A stretch of DNA of 64,000 nt from Muribaculaceae bacterium (GCA_017651515.1 JAGCCU010000039.1:1-64000); one strand, 5' to 3'. Shown: positions 46,501 through 55,039, counted from the stretch's first letter. Notes: generated from the sequence alone by a model not told the origin. Translations and numbers: made by a program.

Positions 46501-48104
46501 GTGGTGAAACCTTCGGGAACACCTTCGCTTACTGCATCGCCAAGCTGGAAGCAAACCTGTCCTTTAGTACCAGTAACAACCCACTGGATACCGTTGTTGC
46601 CAGGGAATGAGGCTGCCGAGCGCTCACTCTCGTTGGTGATGCCAGCTGTGCGGCGGGCCTTGATGAGTCTGCACAGAGTCTCATGCCACTCCGGATGCAT
46701 GAAGTGAGGATAGAACATACATGGAGTGCCAGGCATTGCAAGAATGAAGGCGTTAGCCTCTACAATGTTCCTCTCAATACGATGTTGATAGTTCTTTCCA
46801 TTGCTCCAGTTGTAGTTACTACCGTCGGTAGGCAGATCCTTGAAAGTGTCATGGTTGTCAAGGAAGGTAACGGCATAGCGTTTGAGTACTGGGTCATTGA
46901 TAAGACCAACATTGTTAAGAAGGCGGTAGTTGCCATAGTTGAATGCTTCGCGCATGTTTGTTTGCAATGGGAAGTCGAAAGCAGCACTCTGGTAAGTACC
47001 TTCCATGTAGGTCTTGTGAATCCAGTCAGAGATGTTCTCTATCGAACCCCAATACTCACCCACGCTGAAAGTTGGGCGCAGGGTGGTATTATACTCTGCA
47101 TAATGCTTCTCTTCGAAACCCATAGCATAGTCGTAGCGGTAACCTATATAGCCTAGGTCGTTCTTCAAGAAGTCGAGGAATTTAAGAACCTTAGCGCGAG
47201 TGGCAGGGCTGTGGTGATCGATATCGCGAGCCCATTGTCCCTTACCGCCGCAGTCGGGGTTACCAGTACCGCGGTTGCTCTCATCGTCACAGCATACGTC
47301 ATCGCTTGTCCATTCAATGAATTCACCTTCGGGACAGAAAGTGCCTTTGTAATATTCTGTGGGGAATTCAATGGAATACTTGTCGTCAGCCCAAGTGCCT
47401 AGACCACCACGGTGGTTAGAAACCACATCTTCGATAGAACCTGTGCCTTCGGCTTTATAAGTCGAAATCAGTTGACGAAGTTCATCTTCAGTTCCGAAGT
47501 ATGACAGTGGAGTCCATGTGCGACCTTCTTTGTCTGTGTAGGTCCAAGGTTCGTATTGGCCAGTTGAATCATTATATTGATATGAAAGTCCGTGGTGGAA
47601 ATAGAATACTGGCACGAAACCCATACAGTCGGGGTTGGTGATTTCTTCACCACCGCCAAATTTGTCATATTGCCAACCATCACCATTACGCCATGGACGC
47701 CAACCTTGACGAGGACTGTCGTCCAGATATTTGTAATACATCATAGTGGAGTCGGCAACTGTAGAGCCACTTTGTGGCAGCCACAACAGGTCGATGTAAG
47801 GTGCGATTTCGTCTTTGTGAAGCAAAAGACTGTTCCATGTGGTGGTGGGCACTTGCCATTCTTCACCGCTGGTCCAACCGGCACCATACATGGTAGCCCA
47901 TGTGTAGCCGGGAATGTGAGTTGCGGTGGCCTCGTTTGTCTGATGGTTTGCCCATGGGCCGAAGGGGCTGCAGTCTGGGGTTTCCTTATAACTGTCCCAG
48001 AAGAAGCCCTGAAGCATCACGCCGCCATAGTTAGCGGGCCAGCCTTGAGCCAACATCATCATTGGCAGCAAGGCAACAACAAAAGTAAATAATAGCTTTT
48101 TCAT
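43587..48104 (-). CDS. Secreted GH13 alpha-amylase with CBM26-like and dockerin-like modules
   Basis: A 1505-residue secreted enzyme. Signal to about residue 19 (MMMLAQ). GH13 domain (about 20-480): region I DVVSNHRG, region II GYRYDYAMGF with nucleophile Asp325, region III FSVGEYWGS with acid/base Glu350, region IV FLDNHDT with Asp419. Then alternating chitobiase-C-like segments (VYTTNGQNPQ, VYTTDGTEPT) and CBM26-like modules (APYLYTYYYDD, APHLWAWDGEG, SPYAWVYSG). The C-terminus has two dockerin loops (GDLNNDGYVDVSDVNICINI and ADLDGNGDVDVSDVNAIINI). It should cleave internal alpha-1,4 bonds of starch outside the cytoplasm. The first 30 mature residues are nearly identical to those of the paralog at 48196. 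Confidence 0.93.
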   Translation of the reverse strand: MKKLLFTFVVALLPMMMLAQGWPANYGGVMLQGFFWDSYKETPDCSPFGPWANHQTNEATATHIPGYTWATMYGAGWTSGEEWQVPTTTWNSLLLHKDEIAPYIDLLWLPQSGSTVADSTMMYYKYLDDSPRQGWRPWRNGDGWQYDKFGGGEEITNPDCMGFVPVFYFHHGLSYQYNDSTGQYEPWTYTDKEGRTWTPLSYFGTEDELRQLISTYKAEGTGSIEDVVSNHRGGLGTWADDKYSIEFPTEYYKGTFCPEGEFIEWTSDDVCCDDESNRGTGNPDCGGKGQWARDIDHHSPATRAKVLKFLDFLKNDLGYIGYRYDYAMGFEEKHYAEYNTTLRPTFSVGEYWGSIENISDWIHKTYMEGTYQSAAFDFPLQTNMREAFNYGNYRLLNNVGLINDPVLKRYAVTFLDNHDTFKDLPTDGSNYNWSNGKNYQHRIERNIVEANAFILAMPGTPCMFYPHFMHPEWHETLCRLIKARRTAGITNESERSAASFPGNNGIQWVVTGTKGQVCFQLGDAVSEGVPEGFTTVWESDPDENNYKVARYSITSELYDQIESNTKKNLINGYPVIDRKSCTFTGSIDVNIYPSSEGCTLVYTTNGQNPQAGDNTITESTTLTFNENTTLKVGVLVEGAVPTSSVVTRQYVKTATQSDKINFYVKDDNAPYLYTYYYDDYGNKHEPFGGWRGYLAYEKVQVGGIDWWHVQMDKQEKPVTLIINWTGSQTPDIEGINSDVFYTVQNGQPNDVTNTYMPMIENPDLAIDKVTGSYEGSVSAKIIASYSDATIVYTTDGTEPTVDSPTIESGSTVTFNETGNHFLRAGIVKDGEVIKQVARSYYVTNGAGNGVDIYVKNMTTNDAPHLWAWDGEGLSLVSAGFYDGGEELTETVTDCGQTWYKKHLDVVPAGIQFLITGEKDMSGTITYLEAGKDYYFYYYPGAHFGHSGFQPGYIDVSEDTKHTTTTKAITVYMYDNGNEEWSNGIYFYPFYNNTQIYWDWLGSWSESGFPTTSVGEQNWFYCTFLGKEEIGAILYNSANSNERYQVNQITSDVFLKFPYANDNWSTGENLTEQYVDYLPDVETPEEGAITPPEPEAIIIPSCAVTMDDCLYFYFENGSYGSPYAWVYSGTHTFGEHGWPGEALTEVVGTAPSGNLVYRWTYNDTTNMPSDIIFSNNIQAQTDPIAFVNGGYYTTEGLIGMANDNIKTLAEVLKNGEVNESYIISNEISAIFTDKNGMRVFAKDADGEALNLSVNTDNKPVPEALEGKDFDQSNWVEIVLPDSLADIVLNDKSLLSQTIVGKLVDKKNPKIEVAAFPMPGNSQEEYAPNSYIAANFMTAANPEYFLVTPQPNEYCLVTGVYYRGEENGKHVFDLEKGENAKNDLIGAFAINLDNYEGEDTISFVENGKYDLVGIAKSIVETREGTPVSDMLELSLISYTPIDEPVVVVVGDLNNDGYVDVSDVNICINIILNRINDEALEQLADLDGNGDVDVSDVNAIINIILGRR

Positions 48105-48195
48105 AAAAGTATGGTTTTAAAGTTAGAAGAATATCTAAATGTTATCAAGACACAAGAACATGGTCGTAAAAACATTGCTTCTTGTGTCTTGCATT

Positions 48196-50412
48196 TTATT
48201 CCAGTTTCAGAATTTTATTGATGATTATATTGACATCGGCGACATCTATTATCCCGCTGTTGTCCATATCGGCATTGCCTGGATAATCATTTACGCCATT
48301 GAATTTCAAGATGATGTTGATGACGGCATTTACGTCCTCAACATCTACGATGTTATCGCCGGTAACGTCGCCTGTGGGTTGCTGACTGCCACCGTTGACG
48401 GTGTCTATCATGCCGTAGAGTGTGTAGAATCCTCCGTTAACGAAATCCAAGTCCTCGGTTTGTTGTGCTCCATCGCTATTGCTGTCGTTGAACACCACAC
48501 AATCAGGCATGCCGTTGCTTGAGATTGTTCCGCCGTCCCACAACCAGATATTGTTACCTGTAGTTGGAGAAGTGCCGACCATGGTCATTTTTGTTCCAGT
48601 CCATTCACCGGACCAAGGATGTCCACTGTTGTCCCATGTATATATGCTTGGCTCAGCCCATTCGCTGGTCTCGAGATAGCAGTACATATGTCCTTCAATG
48701 GGTGCTGCAATTTCGGGAATCACATAGTTTATGTAAGGTTTGACAGCATCAGTGACATTCTTATAGTAGGAGTAGTCGGTGCCGCTGTATGTGAAGAATG
48801 AGCTGGTCGAAATGTTGGTGATATCTTCGGTTTGGTTGGTGCTGCCACCATTGCCGTTGTTGAAGATTACATTGACAGTGCTCTGGTCGAAGGTCTTGTA
48901 ATACCACTTTGCTCCAGCCACATAGGTGAATGGCAATGTGCGTACTGCAGTGCCAGGCCACTTGGCATCGATGTACTGGCCGTTGGAGTCCCACGCATAA
49001 AGATACGTGCTCGTCTGGTCGTCGGCCTTGACAAATATTGTTACCTTGCCATCCTGAGGAGTTGCGGTGGGTACGATGCTATTGGGAATGCCACCACCAG
49101 CTTTTTCACTGTTTTGCCAGTCTAGTCCTGTGGATACGTAGTATTTGTAGTTGATGCCACTCTGTACCAACTGGAAGCCTTCGGGGGTGTCATTATTGGT
49201 TGCATTGCCTAACTGAAGATACACTTTTCCAGCTTGTCCCTGTACTTCAATGATGTATCCGCCATTGCTTTCTTCCTGCACGGTGATAGGACTTTGGTTT
49301 GTTACATGGGCAGCGCGTCGGCCATGTATCATGTTGCCGATGGCTGCCTTATGATTCTTGTAATGCGGAAGGAAGATGCATGGTGTGCCAGGCAGTGTGA
49401 GTATAAGTGCATTGGCGGCAGGTACGTTGGCATCGTTGTACATGCGTGAGTGGTTGCCTACCTGGCCAGTGTCGTGGTTGTCGACGAAGGTCACAGCCCA
49501 GCGATTGTAGTATTCATCAGCACACAGGCCTTTGTCACTTAGTGCACCGGCGTTGAAGGTGTCGCCGTTGAAAGCGTCATTGATACGATATTTCAGTATA
49601 TAGTCGAAGGTAGCACTCTGTAACTGGCTATTCCAGCGTGTGCCTTCTAACCAATTGTGCAGTAATTCGGGATTAGCGTCCCAGTACTCACCTACGCTGA
49701 AGTAGGGGTGCATCCAGTTGTTGTACTTGCCGGTGAAAAGGGGGCTGTACCCTTTGGTCATATCGATGCGGTATCCCACATAGCCCAGTTCGTTTTGCAA
49801 GAAATCCATGTAGGTACGCACATTTTGCTGCGTGGTGACGTTGGTATGGTCAAGGTCGCGGGCGCAGTCGTAGTCATCGCCGGTGTCGGGTGCGCCTGTA
49901 GGGGTAAAGCCCTGACTTGTGCATTCGTCGGTTGAGCAAATCTGCGATAAGTTCTCGTTGTCCCATTGCACGCTGAATGTTCTGCCGCTTACCGTACCGG
50001 TAACTGTTTCATTAGGGAAGTCCACCCAGTTGGTTTCGCCATTCTTGTGATTAATGACCAAATCCATCATTATGCCAGTGCCCTTAGCGCGGTATGTATC
50101 AATCATGGTACGTAGCTGAGCCTCGGTGCCGAAGCACGTTTTGTGCATCAGCCAGTAGCAAGGTACATATCCCATAGCCGGTTCGGTGCCGGTAGGCTCG
50201 ATGCTGCCGGAGTTTGGAACCCAGATTAGGTCGAATAGGTCAGCTAATTCGTTGGCCTGTGACGTGAGGTTGCTCCATTTTGTGTCGTTATAGCTGTTCC
50301 AGTAGAATCCTTGCAGCATGACACCTCCATAGTTGGCGGGCCATCCCTGAGCCAGTATCATCACTGGTAGAAAAGCAGCTATTAACGGTATTAAAAGTCG
50401 TTTTGTAATCAT
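48196..50412 (-). CDS. Secreted GH13 alpha-amylase with CBM26-like and dockerin-like modules (smaller paralog)
   Basis: 738 residues from the ATG at 50412 (MITKRLLIPLIAAFLPVMILAQ is a good signal peptide); an upstream start at 50457 adds 15 polar residues. GH13 motifs: DLVINHKNG, GYRIDMTKGY with nucleophile Asp217, FSVGEYWDA with Glu242, FVDNHDTGQ with Asp314. Two CBM26-like modules follow (STYLYAWDSNGQY and PSIYTWDNSGHPW starts), then two dockerin loops (GDVTGDNIVDVEDVNAVINI and ADMDNSGIIDVADVNIIINK). First gene of a likely operon with 43587 and 39667, with a LacI-type palindrome upstream. Confidence 0.94.
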   Translation of the reverse strand: MITKRLLIPLIAAFLPVMILAQGWPANYGGVMLQGFYWNSYNDTKWSNLTSQANELADLFDLIWVPNSGSIEPTGTEPAMGYVPCYWLMHKTCFGTEAQLRTMIDTYRAKGTGIMMDLVINHKNGETNWVDFPNETVTGTVSGRTFSVQWDNENLSQICSTDECTSQGFTPTGAPDTGDDYDCARDLDHTNVTTQQNVRTYMDFLQNELGYVGYRIDMTKGYSPLFTGKYNNWMHPYFSVGEYWDANPELLHNWLEGTRWNSQLQSATFDYILKYRINDAFNGDTFNAGALSDKGLCADEYYNRWAVTFVDNHDTGQVGNHSRMYNDANVPAANALILTLPGTPCIFLPHYKNHKAAIGNMIHGRRAAHVTNQSPITVQEESNGGYIIEVQGQAGKVYLQLGNATNNDTPEGFQLVQSGINYKYYVSTGLDWQNSEKAGGGIPNSIVPTATPQDGKVTIFVKADDQTSTYLYAWDSNGQYIDAKWPGTAVRTLPFTYVAGAKWYYKTFDQSTVNVIFNNGNGGSTNQTEDITNISTSSFFTYSGTDYSYYKNVTDAVKPYINYVIPEIAAPIEGHMYCYLETSEWAEPSIYTWDNSGHPWSGEWTGTKMTMVGTSPTTGNNIWLWDGGTISSNGMPDCVVFNDSNSDGAQQTEDLDFVNGGFYTLYGMIDTVNGGSQQPTGDVTGDNIVDVEDVNAVINIILKFNGVNDYPGNADMDNSGIIDVADVNIIINKILKLE

Positions 50413-50458
50413 ATGATTATTTCTTTTGTTACTATTAATTTGAGTAGATTTTAGCACT

Positions 50459-50466
50459 CAAAGTTA
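50459..50466 (-). promoter_or_regulatory. -7 box for the amylase operon
   Basis: Minus-strand TAACTTTG, an exact TAnnTTTG match 46 bp upstream of the chosen start codon. The start at 50457 would lie at or before the transcription start, supporting the ATG at 50412. Confidence 0.55.
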
Positions 50467-50520
50467 AATATAAATTATTTTAATAAATATATATATTAAA
50501 AAGATTTCTAATAAAATCAA

Positions 50521-50534
50521 TGCAAACGTTTGCA
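50521..50534. promoter_or_regulatory. Perfect palindrome, LacI-family-type operator
   Basis: TGCAAACGTTTGCA is a perfect 14-bp palindrome of the kind bound by LacI-family sugar regulators (central CG, GCAAACG half). It is about 55 bp upstream of the amylase -7 box. The regulator gene is not in this window. Confidence 0.55.
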
Positions 50535-50615
50535 GAATGGCTTGTTTTCTTTCAAATTGTAACCTTAAAGTGGTTTCCACGATGAGCTATTCGTGTTGTG
50601 CATATTTTAAAATAA

Positions 50616-50649
50616 AACGAAACAGCAGGCGTTTGTCTGCTGTTTCGTT
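50616..50649 (-). terminator. Terminator of the small dockerin gene
   Basis: AACGAAACAGCAG and CTGCTGTTTCGTT form a perfect 13-bp stem with an 8-nt loop; on the minus strand a TTTATTTT tract follows. Confidence 0.85.
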
Positions 50650-50679
50650 GTTGCAAATATCAGTTAATTAATGCTGTGA

Positions 50680-51432
50680 TTAATTTTTGTGCAGAATTAT
50701 GTTGATGATTGCATTGATATCGGAAACGTCAATGATTCCGTTTTCATCGAGGTCACCAATCATGTCATATTCTGCTCTGTTGAGCACGATATTGATTGCT
50801 ATGTTGACATCGGTGACGTCCACTTCGCCGTTTCTATCGAGGTCGCCAGTAATATCTGGCTTGGGAAATACTTCAAGATAAACTATATCTGAAGAGTTGG
50901 TTTCGCCATCAACGGTGTAGTGCGTCTGAACACCTATGCGCCATTGGAAGAAGCGTTTAATGCCTAGGTCTTCACCTTTGTTGGTCTCTTCGAAATGAAC
51001 AAACCAGTATTCAAAATGTGATGTGCCGTTGTTTGTGCTGCCAAGCGTAAAAGGCACGACTGTAGTAGGCTCTGTGAACTCCTCGTATTTGTCGGGAGTG
51101 AACGTGTAGATGCGGTCAAAGTCGGTATAAATACTGTAAGAGAAATTCTCCTCATCCAGTATGGTGTAATCAAGAGGCTCACCAGTTTCCCAGGATTCAA
51201 CTTCTGCCTCAAAGCCTGGATAATCATCTGCAACGAGATTACCCATAATATCATGTCCCCAGGTGATTTCAAACTGTGAATTAAGGCTGAAAGTGCCGTC
51301 TGGCCAAGCAACGGGATTGGAGTCAATCCAATCTGAAGCTTCAGGATTATAAGGTCTTGGCACTGAGTTTTGTGCCATTACGCTGATACCGCATAGCAGC
51401 ATCATAATAAAGAGTAAAGAAATCTTTTTCAT
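50680..51432 (-). CDS. Secreted dockerin-like protein of unknown function
   Basis: A 250-residue secreted protein. Signal to about residue 20 (GISVMAQ). The body (about 22-185) is beta-rich and acidic, with no family recognised. Residues about 190-248 hold two dockerin calcium loops (GDLDRNGEVDVTDVNIAINI and GDLDENGIIDVSDINAIINI). Separate transcription from the amylases is likely: it has its own -7 box (minus TAAATTTG, 51537-51544) and terminator. The dockerin suggests it joins the same surface system as the amylases (inference). Confidence 0.8.
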   Translation of the reverse strand: MKKISLLFIMMLLCGISVMAQNSVPRPYNPEASDWIDSNPVAWPDGTFSLNSQFEITWGHDIMGNLVADDYPGFEAEVESWETGEPLDYTILDEENFSYSIYTDFDRIYTFTPDKYEEFTEPTTVVPFTLGSTNNGTSHFEYWFVHFEETNKGEDLGIKRFFQWRIGVQTHYTVDGETNSSDIVYLEVFPKPDITGDLDRNGEVDVTDVNIAINIVLNRAEYDMIGDLDENGIIDVSDINAIINIILHKN

Positions 51433-51536
51433 AAGCTACGTATTTTAGAAATTAAACTTTTAATTCGTATCAAGGTTTCTGCGAAGCAATCGCACAGCTA
51501 AATGGTCTAAAGTGACACTATTTCAGTAGTTGCTTG

Positions 51537-51544
51537 CAAATTTA
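51537..51544 (-). promoter_or_regulatory. -7 box for the small dockerin gene
   Basis: Minus-strand TAAATTTG, about 105 bp upstream of the start codon, implying a leader near 98 nt. Confidence 0.45.
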
Positions 51545-51680
51545 TATAAAATTTTTCAAATAGTCACATTTTTATAAAATAAAATCAATTAAGCCGCAAT
51601 TGCGGAGTAATACGCTATGCTTTGATGTCGTCAGCCAATATGACCCTTATGTGAACTAAAGTCCTATTTGTGTGTAGATG

Positions 51681-51713
51681 AAAAAGAAAATCCCACGCCT
51701 TGCGGTGCGGGAT
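51681..51713 (-). terminator. Terminator of the tRNA-Phe gene
   Basis: On the minus strand ATCCCGCACC-GCAA-GGCGTGGGAT with two internal mismatches, followed by TTTCTTTTTC, 8 bp past the tRNA 3' end. Confidence 0.8.
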
Positions 51714-51720
51714 CTTCGGG

Positions 51721-51792
51721 TGGTACCTCCGGGGATCGAACCAGGGACACGCGGATTTTCAGTCCACTGCTCTACCACTGAGCTAAGGTACC
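51721..51792 (-). tRNA. tRNA-Phe (GAA)
   Basis: A full cloverleaf on the minus strand: acceptor GGTACCT/AGGTACC, D-arm GCTC/GAGC, anticodon stem GTGGA/TCCGC around loop CTGAAAA (anticodon GAA), and the T-arm with GGTTCGATCC. Discriminator A. The CCA end is not encoded. Confidence 0.95.
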
Positions 51793-51812
51793 ATTTTTTG
51801 CGAATGTGGCTG

Positions 51813-51820
51813 CAAAGTTA
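51813..51820 (-). promoter_or_regulatory. -7 box for tRNA-Phe
   Basis: Minus-strand TAACTTTG 21 bp upstream of the mature 5' end. Confidence 0.6.
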
Positions 51821-51897
51821 CGGCAACTTTTTCATTCCCGCAAATTTTTCGACAAAAAATCAAATATTTTGATTCAATTTCTTGATTTAAAATTTCT

Positions 51898-54030
51898 CTA
51901 ATGTTCTGAATTATTGATAATTGATGCATAATAATCCTTTAGGTTGTCGCAATGCGTTCCAAAGAAATATGCGGCTTTCGTTTCAGGATAACGCTCAATG
52001 ACCTCTTGAAACATACAACATTCTCCCATCCATTGTGCCGCTATTTCGTGGTCGGTGAATGTGTCAAATGCCTGCTTCCGCAATTTCTCACTCAACTCCA
52101 GTTGCTTTTCGGCCTTGTGGGCATAATAATCACCGGCGCCATAATATCCACATGATGCCACATAGAGCAGCAACGGCCAGCAGTCGGGATGAACCCAATA
52201 ATCGTATGTGCCATATTCGCTTTCTTCTACATATCTGTAGCTGTTTGCATTTTCCAGTCCGATGGAGAGGCGTATCATTCCTTCGGCGCGTTCATCGGCA
52301 TTTTTGCTAAGCATAGATTGTTGTGCTTTTAACATATTCATAGCGAAGTTCAGTTTGTAGTTGAAACGAGACAGAACCTTAATTTGCCGATAGTGCATAG
52401 GGTTATACTTTATATACTCCCAAATGTTCATGGACTGCTGATAATTACTGCTTACCTTGCTCAAATATGTCACCGCTTCGGCATAATTCATATCACGCAG
52501 ACACTGTGTTCCTATCAATTCGTTCCAGTAGTCGGCATTGTTATATCCCCACTTCACCAGCCACCGCTCAAAGCTATTGCGAGGATGAGCCACCACTGCA
52601 CGATATTGTTTCACTGCAATCACTGGCAACGAGTCGGCAAGCTCAAATGTTCCGTTGTCATACCGTCGCATGAGGCTATCGGCATCCGTAAGGTGCATGA
52701 TATAGTTTTCGGCCATGTTGCAGAGAAGCAGTGCTTGAGTGGTTTTGCCGGCTTTAGCTAAGCGAGGGACAGCTTCGCCTGCAATAATACGATATAGCAT
52801 GTCTTTCCAATAGTAATTGGCGATTTCGTGATAGTCATAATATGCACGTAGTTCATATTTATCAAAACTCCGCAAATCGATAAACTGCTGCAAGTCACGT
52901 GAGGTGAGTGCCGCTAACATGCGTACACCTCGTTCAAGCATGGCATCGTATCCTCGGTCTAACGGTCGGTGCTTGGCTTCAATGTGAAAGCGGAGTACGC
53001 GTGTGCGCTCATCGAGCGATGAATGGCCAGTTGCCTTGAGTGCTTGGTCGCACAAGCTGACGGCAGTTTTCCACTCACCTAGAATGTCACTCATGGCTGC
53101 AGCGGCATAGAGCCACATTGCAGCATTTTGCGGACGGCACTGCTGTAGCACCTTCAAGCATGCATCGCGTCGCTGTCGGCAACGATTCAGCAGTTTGTCA
53201 CGATACTCCTCATCGTAATAACTATAATAATCAATGTTACTCATTTCACTGTCAAGACTTTGCAGGTAATTGTCAAGTAGACACTGATAGATGTATAGGT
53301 TTGGGTTGGCGGAGGCAAAATCAAAAAGATCCAAGCCCATTTTTTGAGCGCAGTATTCAGCTGATCTGACATCCCCCAACCGTACGAATTCATTCAATGC
53401 CCAAGTACTGTCGCCAAGATGGAAGCGGCATCCCACGATGTTAGGTTCAATCAAGTCACGCACGGCCTTGCATGTGATTTTGTGCTGCACGCTGTCCCAA
53501 TACTGTTTGCACTGTTCGTAGTGGTGCTGACTCATCATGGACCTTACTGCCAGCAATACATATCGTCCCTGCATCTCGTCAGGTTCGTGCTTCAAGGCTT
53601 CTGACTCCACCTCTTGGATGGTGGGAGACTCCCACCACTCCTCGCTGTCGGGATAATACCACGGATCTTGCATGGCCTCACGAACCTCTTCGCACTGTTT
53701 TGCCAGCATAATGTAATGATAGGCCGATTCTTGATTGCAAAGCCAACGTTCAAAAGGATTGGGACTCTTGGCGCTCAACTTATTCAGTCGGTTACTGTTA
53801 TATCGCATTACCTGAGCCACGTCATCGGTAGTAATGCCATGACCAGCCAATTTGCACCATGCTTCCAGACTCGCTTTTTCTCGTTGTTCTTCCGGGTCAC
53901 AGCTGTTGATTAAAGCTTCCCCCATTTTATAGACCACAAAGTCTTTTGGCCCTGTCCAGAATGGTCCGCATGCCAGTGCATGCCCGGCAAAAAGAATGCT
54001 AACGAGTACCGTAAATAGTTTCGATTTCAT
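51898..54030 (-). CDS. Secreted protein of unknown function with ACGPFW start
   Basis: About 710 residues from the ATG at 54030 (MKSKLFTVLVSILFAGHALACGPFW); an earlier in-frame start at 54060 would add ten residues before the signal. The mature protein starts with the ACGPxW motif that I associate with a family of large secreted Bacteroidetes proteins of unknown role. The rest is helical, with TPR-like pairs (for example MWLYAAAAMSDILGEWKTAVSLCDQAL, about 315-345). Its start overlaps the end of the lipoprotein gene at 53999 by 32 bp, so the two are translated together. No catalytic motif seen. Confidence 0.7.
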   Translation of the reverse strand: MKSKLFTVLVSILFAGHALACGPFWTGPKDFVVYKMGEALINSCDPEEQREKASLEAWCKLAGHGITTDDVAQVMRYNSNRLNKLSAKSPNPFERWLCNQESAYHYIMLAKQCEEVREAMQDPWYYPDSEEWWESPTIQEVESEALKHEPDEMQGRYVLLAVRSMMSQHHYEQCKQYWDSVQHKITCKAVRDLIEPNIVGCRFHLGDSTWALNEFVRLGDVRSAEYCAQKMGLDLFDFASANPNLYIYQCLLDNYLQSLDSEMSNIDYYSYYDEEYRDKLLNRCRQRRDACLKVLQQCRPQNAAMWLYAAAAMSDILGEWKTAVSLCDQALKATGHSSLDERTRVLRFHIEAKHRPLDRGYDAMLERGVRMLAALTSRDLQQFIDLRSFDKYELRAYYDYHEIANYYWKDMLYRIIAGEAVPRLAKAGKTTQALLLCNMAENYIMHLTDADSLMRRYDNGTFELADSLPVIAVKQYRAVVAHPRNSFERWLVKWGYNNADYWNELIGTQCLRDMNYAEAVTYLSKVSSNYQQSMNIWEYIKYNPMHYRQIKVLSRFNYKLNFAMNMLKAQQSMLSKNADERAEGMIRLSIGLENANSYRYVEESEYGTYDYWVHPDCWPLLLYVASCGYYGAGDYYAHKAEKQLELSEKLRKQAFDTFTDHEIAAQWMGECCMFQEVIERYPETKAAYFFGTHCDNLKDYYASIINNSEH

Positions 54031-55009
54031 CTGAATTGAACTTGTTAAGGAATTGTTCATCGAGGTGGTAAATGATTATTGATTTCCCGTGAGAATTGGA
54101 CAAACTCTTTTCGGCCAGTTGCTTGACCTGCTTTATGGTAGCGATATCGGCCTGTTCATGTCTCACGCTATATTGATGGGTGGTGGAATCGCTGGGTGAA
54201 GCCAGTTTCACGAATTTACCGTCTTGAAAACAGACTTGCCACCCAAAGTCAGGAAAAGCAAAGTCGAGAGGGAAGGCGTAGCTGTTCACTGCTTTCAGAT
54301 ATGGTTTGACGTCTTCAATGTCCAATATGGAATTGCGTGTTCGTTCGGCCATCAGGTTGCCTGTATTGTAAAGCATGAGTACGCCAATATCGGCTGGAGG
54401 TGCGGATTCTTTGAGTTGATGTAATCTTATTGTCACGCTCAGTGCCATACCTTCTTGATGGAGAAAGGTGCGTAATTTTGACAATAGCTCAAAGTAGGTG
54501 CTCGCCAGACTCGCTGTCCAGTCGCAGTCGAGCTGCACTTCATGGACGTTTGCCACTCGGTTGTGCTTATTCATAGCCTTGATGCGAGTCAAAATCTTCA
54601 AGGCATAGATCTCGGCAATACTGTCGGCAGAAATAATGGAATATTCTGGTTCCTGTTTGATGGCGTTCATCGCGTCGGTAGTGATGTAGATGGTGGGAAC
54701 TACCTCAAGAGAATCCAACAAAAGCCGAGTGAAGTAGTTTTCCCTGTCAAAGCCTAGTGTGGCCTCTGGCTGTACAACACCATCACGAAGCACCACATCA
54801 AAATAGTGAATATAGATTCTCCCCACCTGATGTTGTTCGATGAAATCCATCTCGGCATCGGTGGGTGAAAGTGTTGTCTTCCAATGGTAAATTGCGCGCA
54901 TAGGTTTGTGAAGGAATTGCGGATCAGATTTGTCATGTCCGCAAGAAGTTGTCACCAGCAGTGCAAGGCCGGCGAGCAACAGGTAGAATTGATGTGGTGC
55001 ACGTTTCAT
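53999..55009 (-). CDS. Lipoprotein with a predicted TIM-barrel-like domain
   Basis: About 336 residues from the ATG at 55009 (MKRAPHQFYLLLAGLALLVTTSC); an ATG at 55027 would coincide with the transcription start predicted from the -7 box. Lipidation is expected at the Cys of LVTTSCG. Segments such as RIYIHYFDVVL, VVPTIYITTDAM, VQLDCDWTAS, LSVTIRLHQL, IGVLMLYNTGN and SYAFPLDFAFPDFGWQV look like the strands of a glycoside-hydrolase-like barrel, but I recognise no catalytic pair with certainty. It forms an overlapping pair with the ACGPFW protein. Confidence 0.7.
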   Translation of the reverse strand: MKRAPHQFYLLLAGLALLVTTSCGHDKSDPQFLHKPMRAIYHWKTTLSPTDAEMDFIEQHQVGRIYIHYFDVVLRDGVVQPEATLGFDRENYFTRLLLDSLEVVPTIYITTDAMNAIKQEPEYSIISADSIAEIYALKILTRIKAMNKHNRVANVHEVQLDCDWTASLASTYFELLSKLRTFLHQEGMALSVTIRLHQLKESAPPADIGVLMLYNTGNLMAERTRNSILDIEDVKPYLKAVNSYAFPLDFAFPDFGWQVCFQDGKFVKLASPSDSTTHQYSVRHEQADIATIKQVKQLAEKSLSNSHGKSIIIYHLDEQFLNKFNSDEIETIYGTR

Positions 55010-55031
55010 GTGATGGCCGTTTTTCATGATG

Positions 55032-55039
55032 CAAAAATA
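55032..55039 (-). promoter_or_regulatory. -7 box for the lipoprotein/ACGPFW pair
   Basis: Minus-strand TATTTTTG, matching TAnnTTTG, with initiation expected near 55025. Confidence 0.45.

Noticed and set aside
45513..46610. A 365-codon open frame on the plus strand
   Set aside because: It lies wholly opposite the GH13 amylase gene, whose catalytic motifs are complete; composition is that of an antisense shadow.
43587..50412. CRISPR or tandem DNA repeats in the amylase region
   Set aside because: The similarity comes from related CBM26-like and dockerin modules; there are no short regularly spaced repeats here or anywhere in the window.
53999..55009. Glycoside hydrolase with assigned family
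   Set aside because: Barrel-like strands are visible but no catalytic acid pair or family signature could be recognised, so no enzyme name is given.
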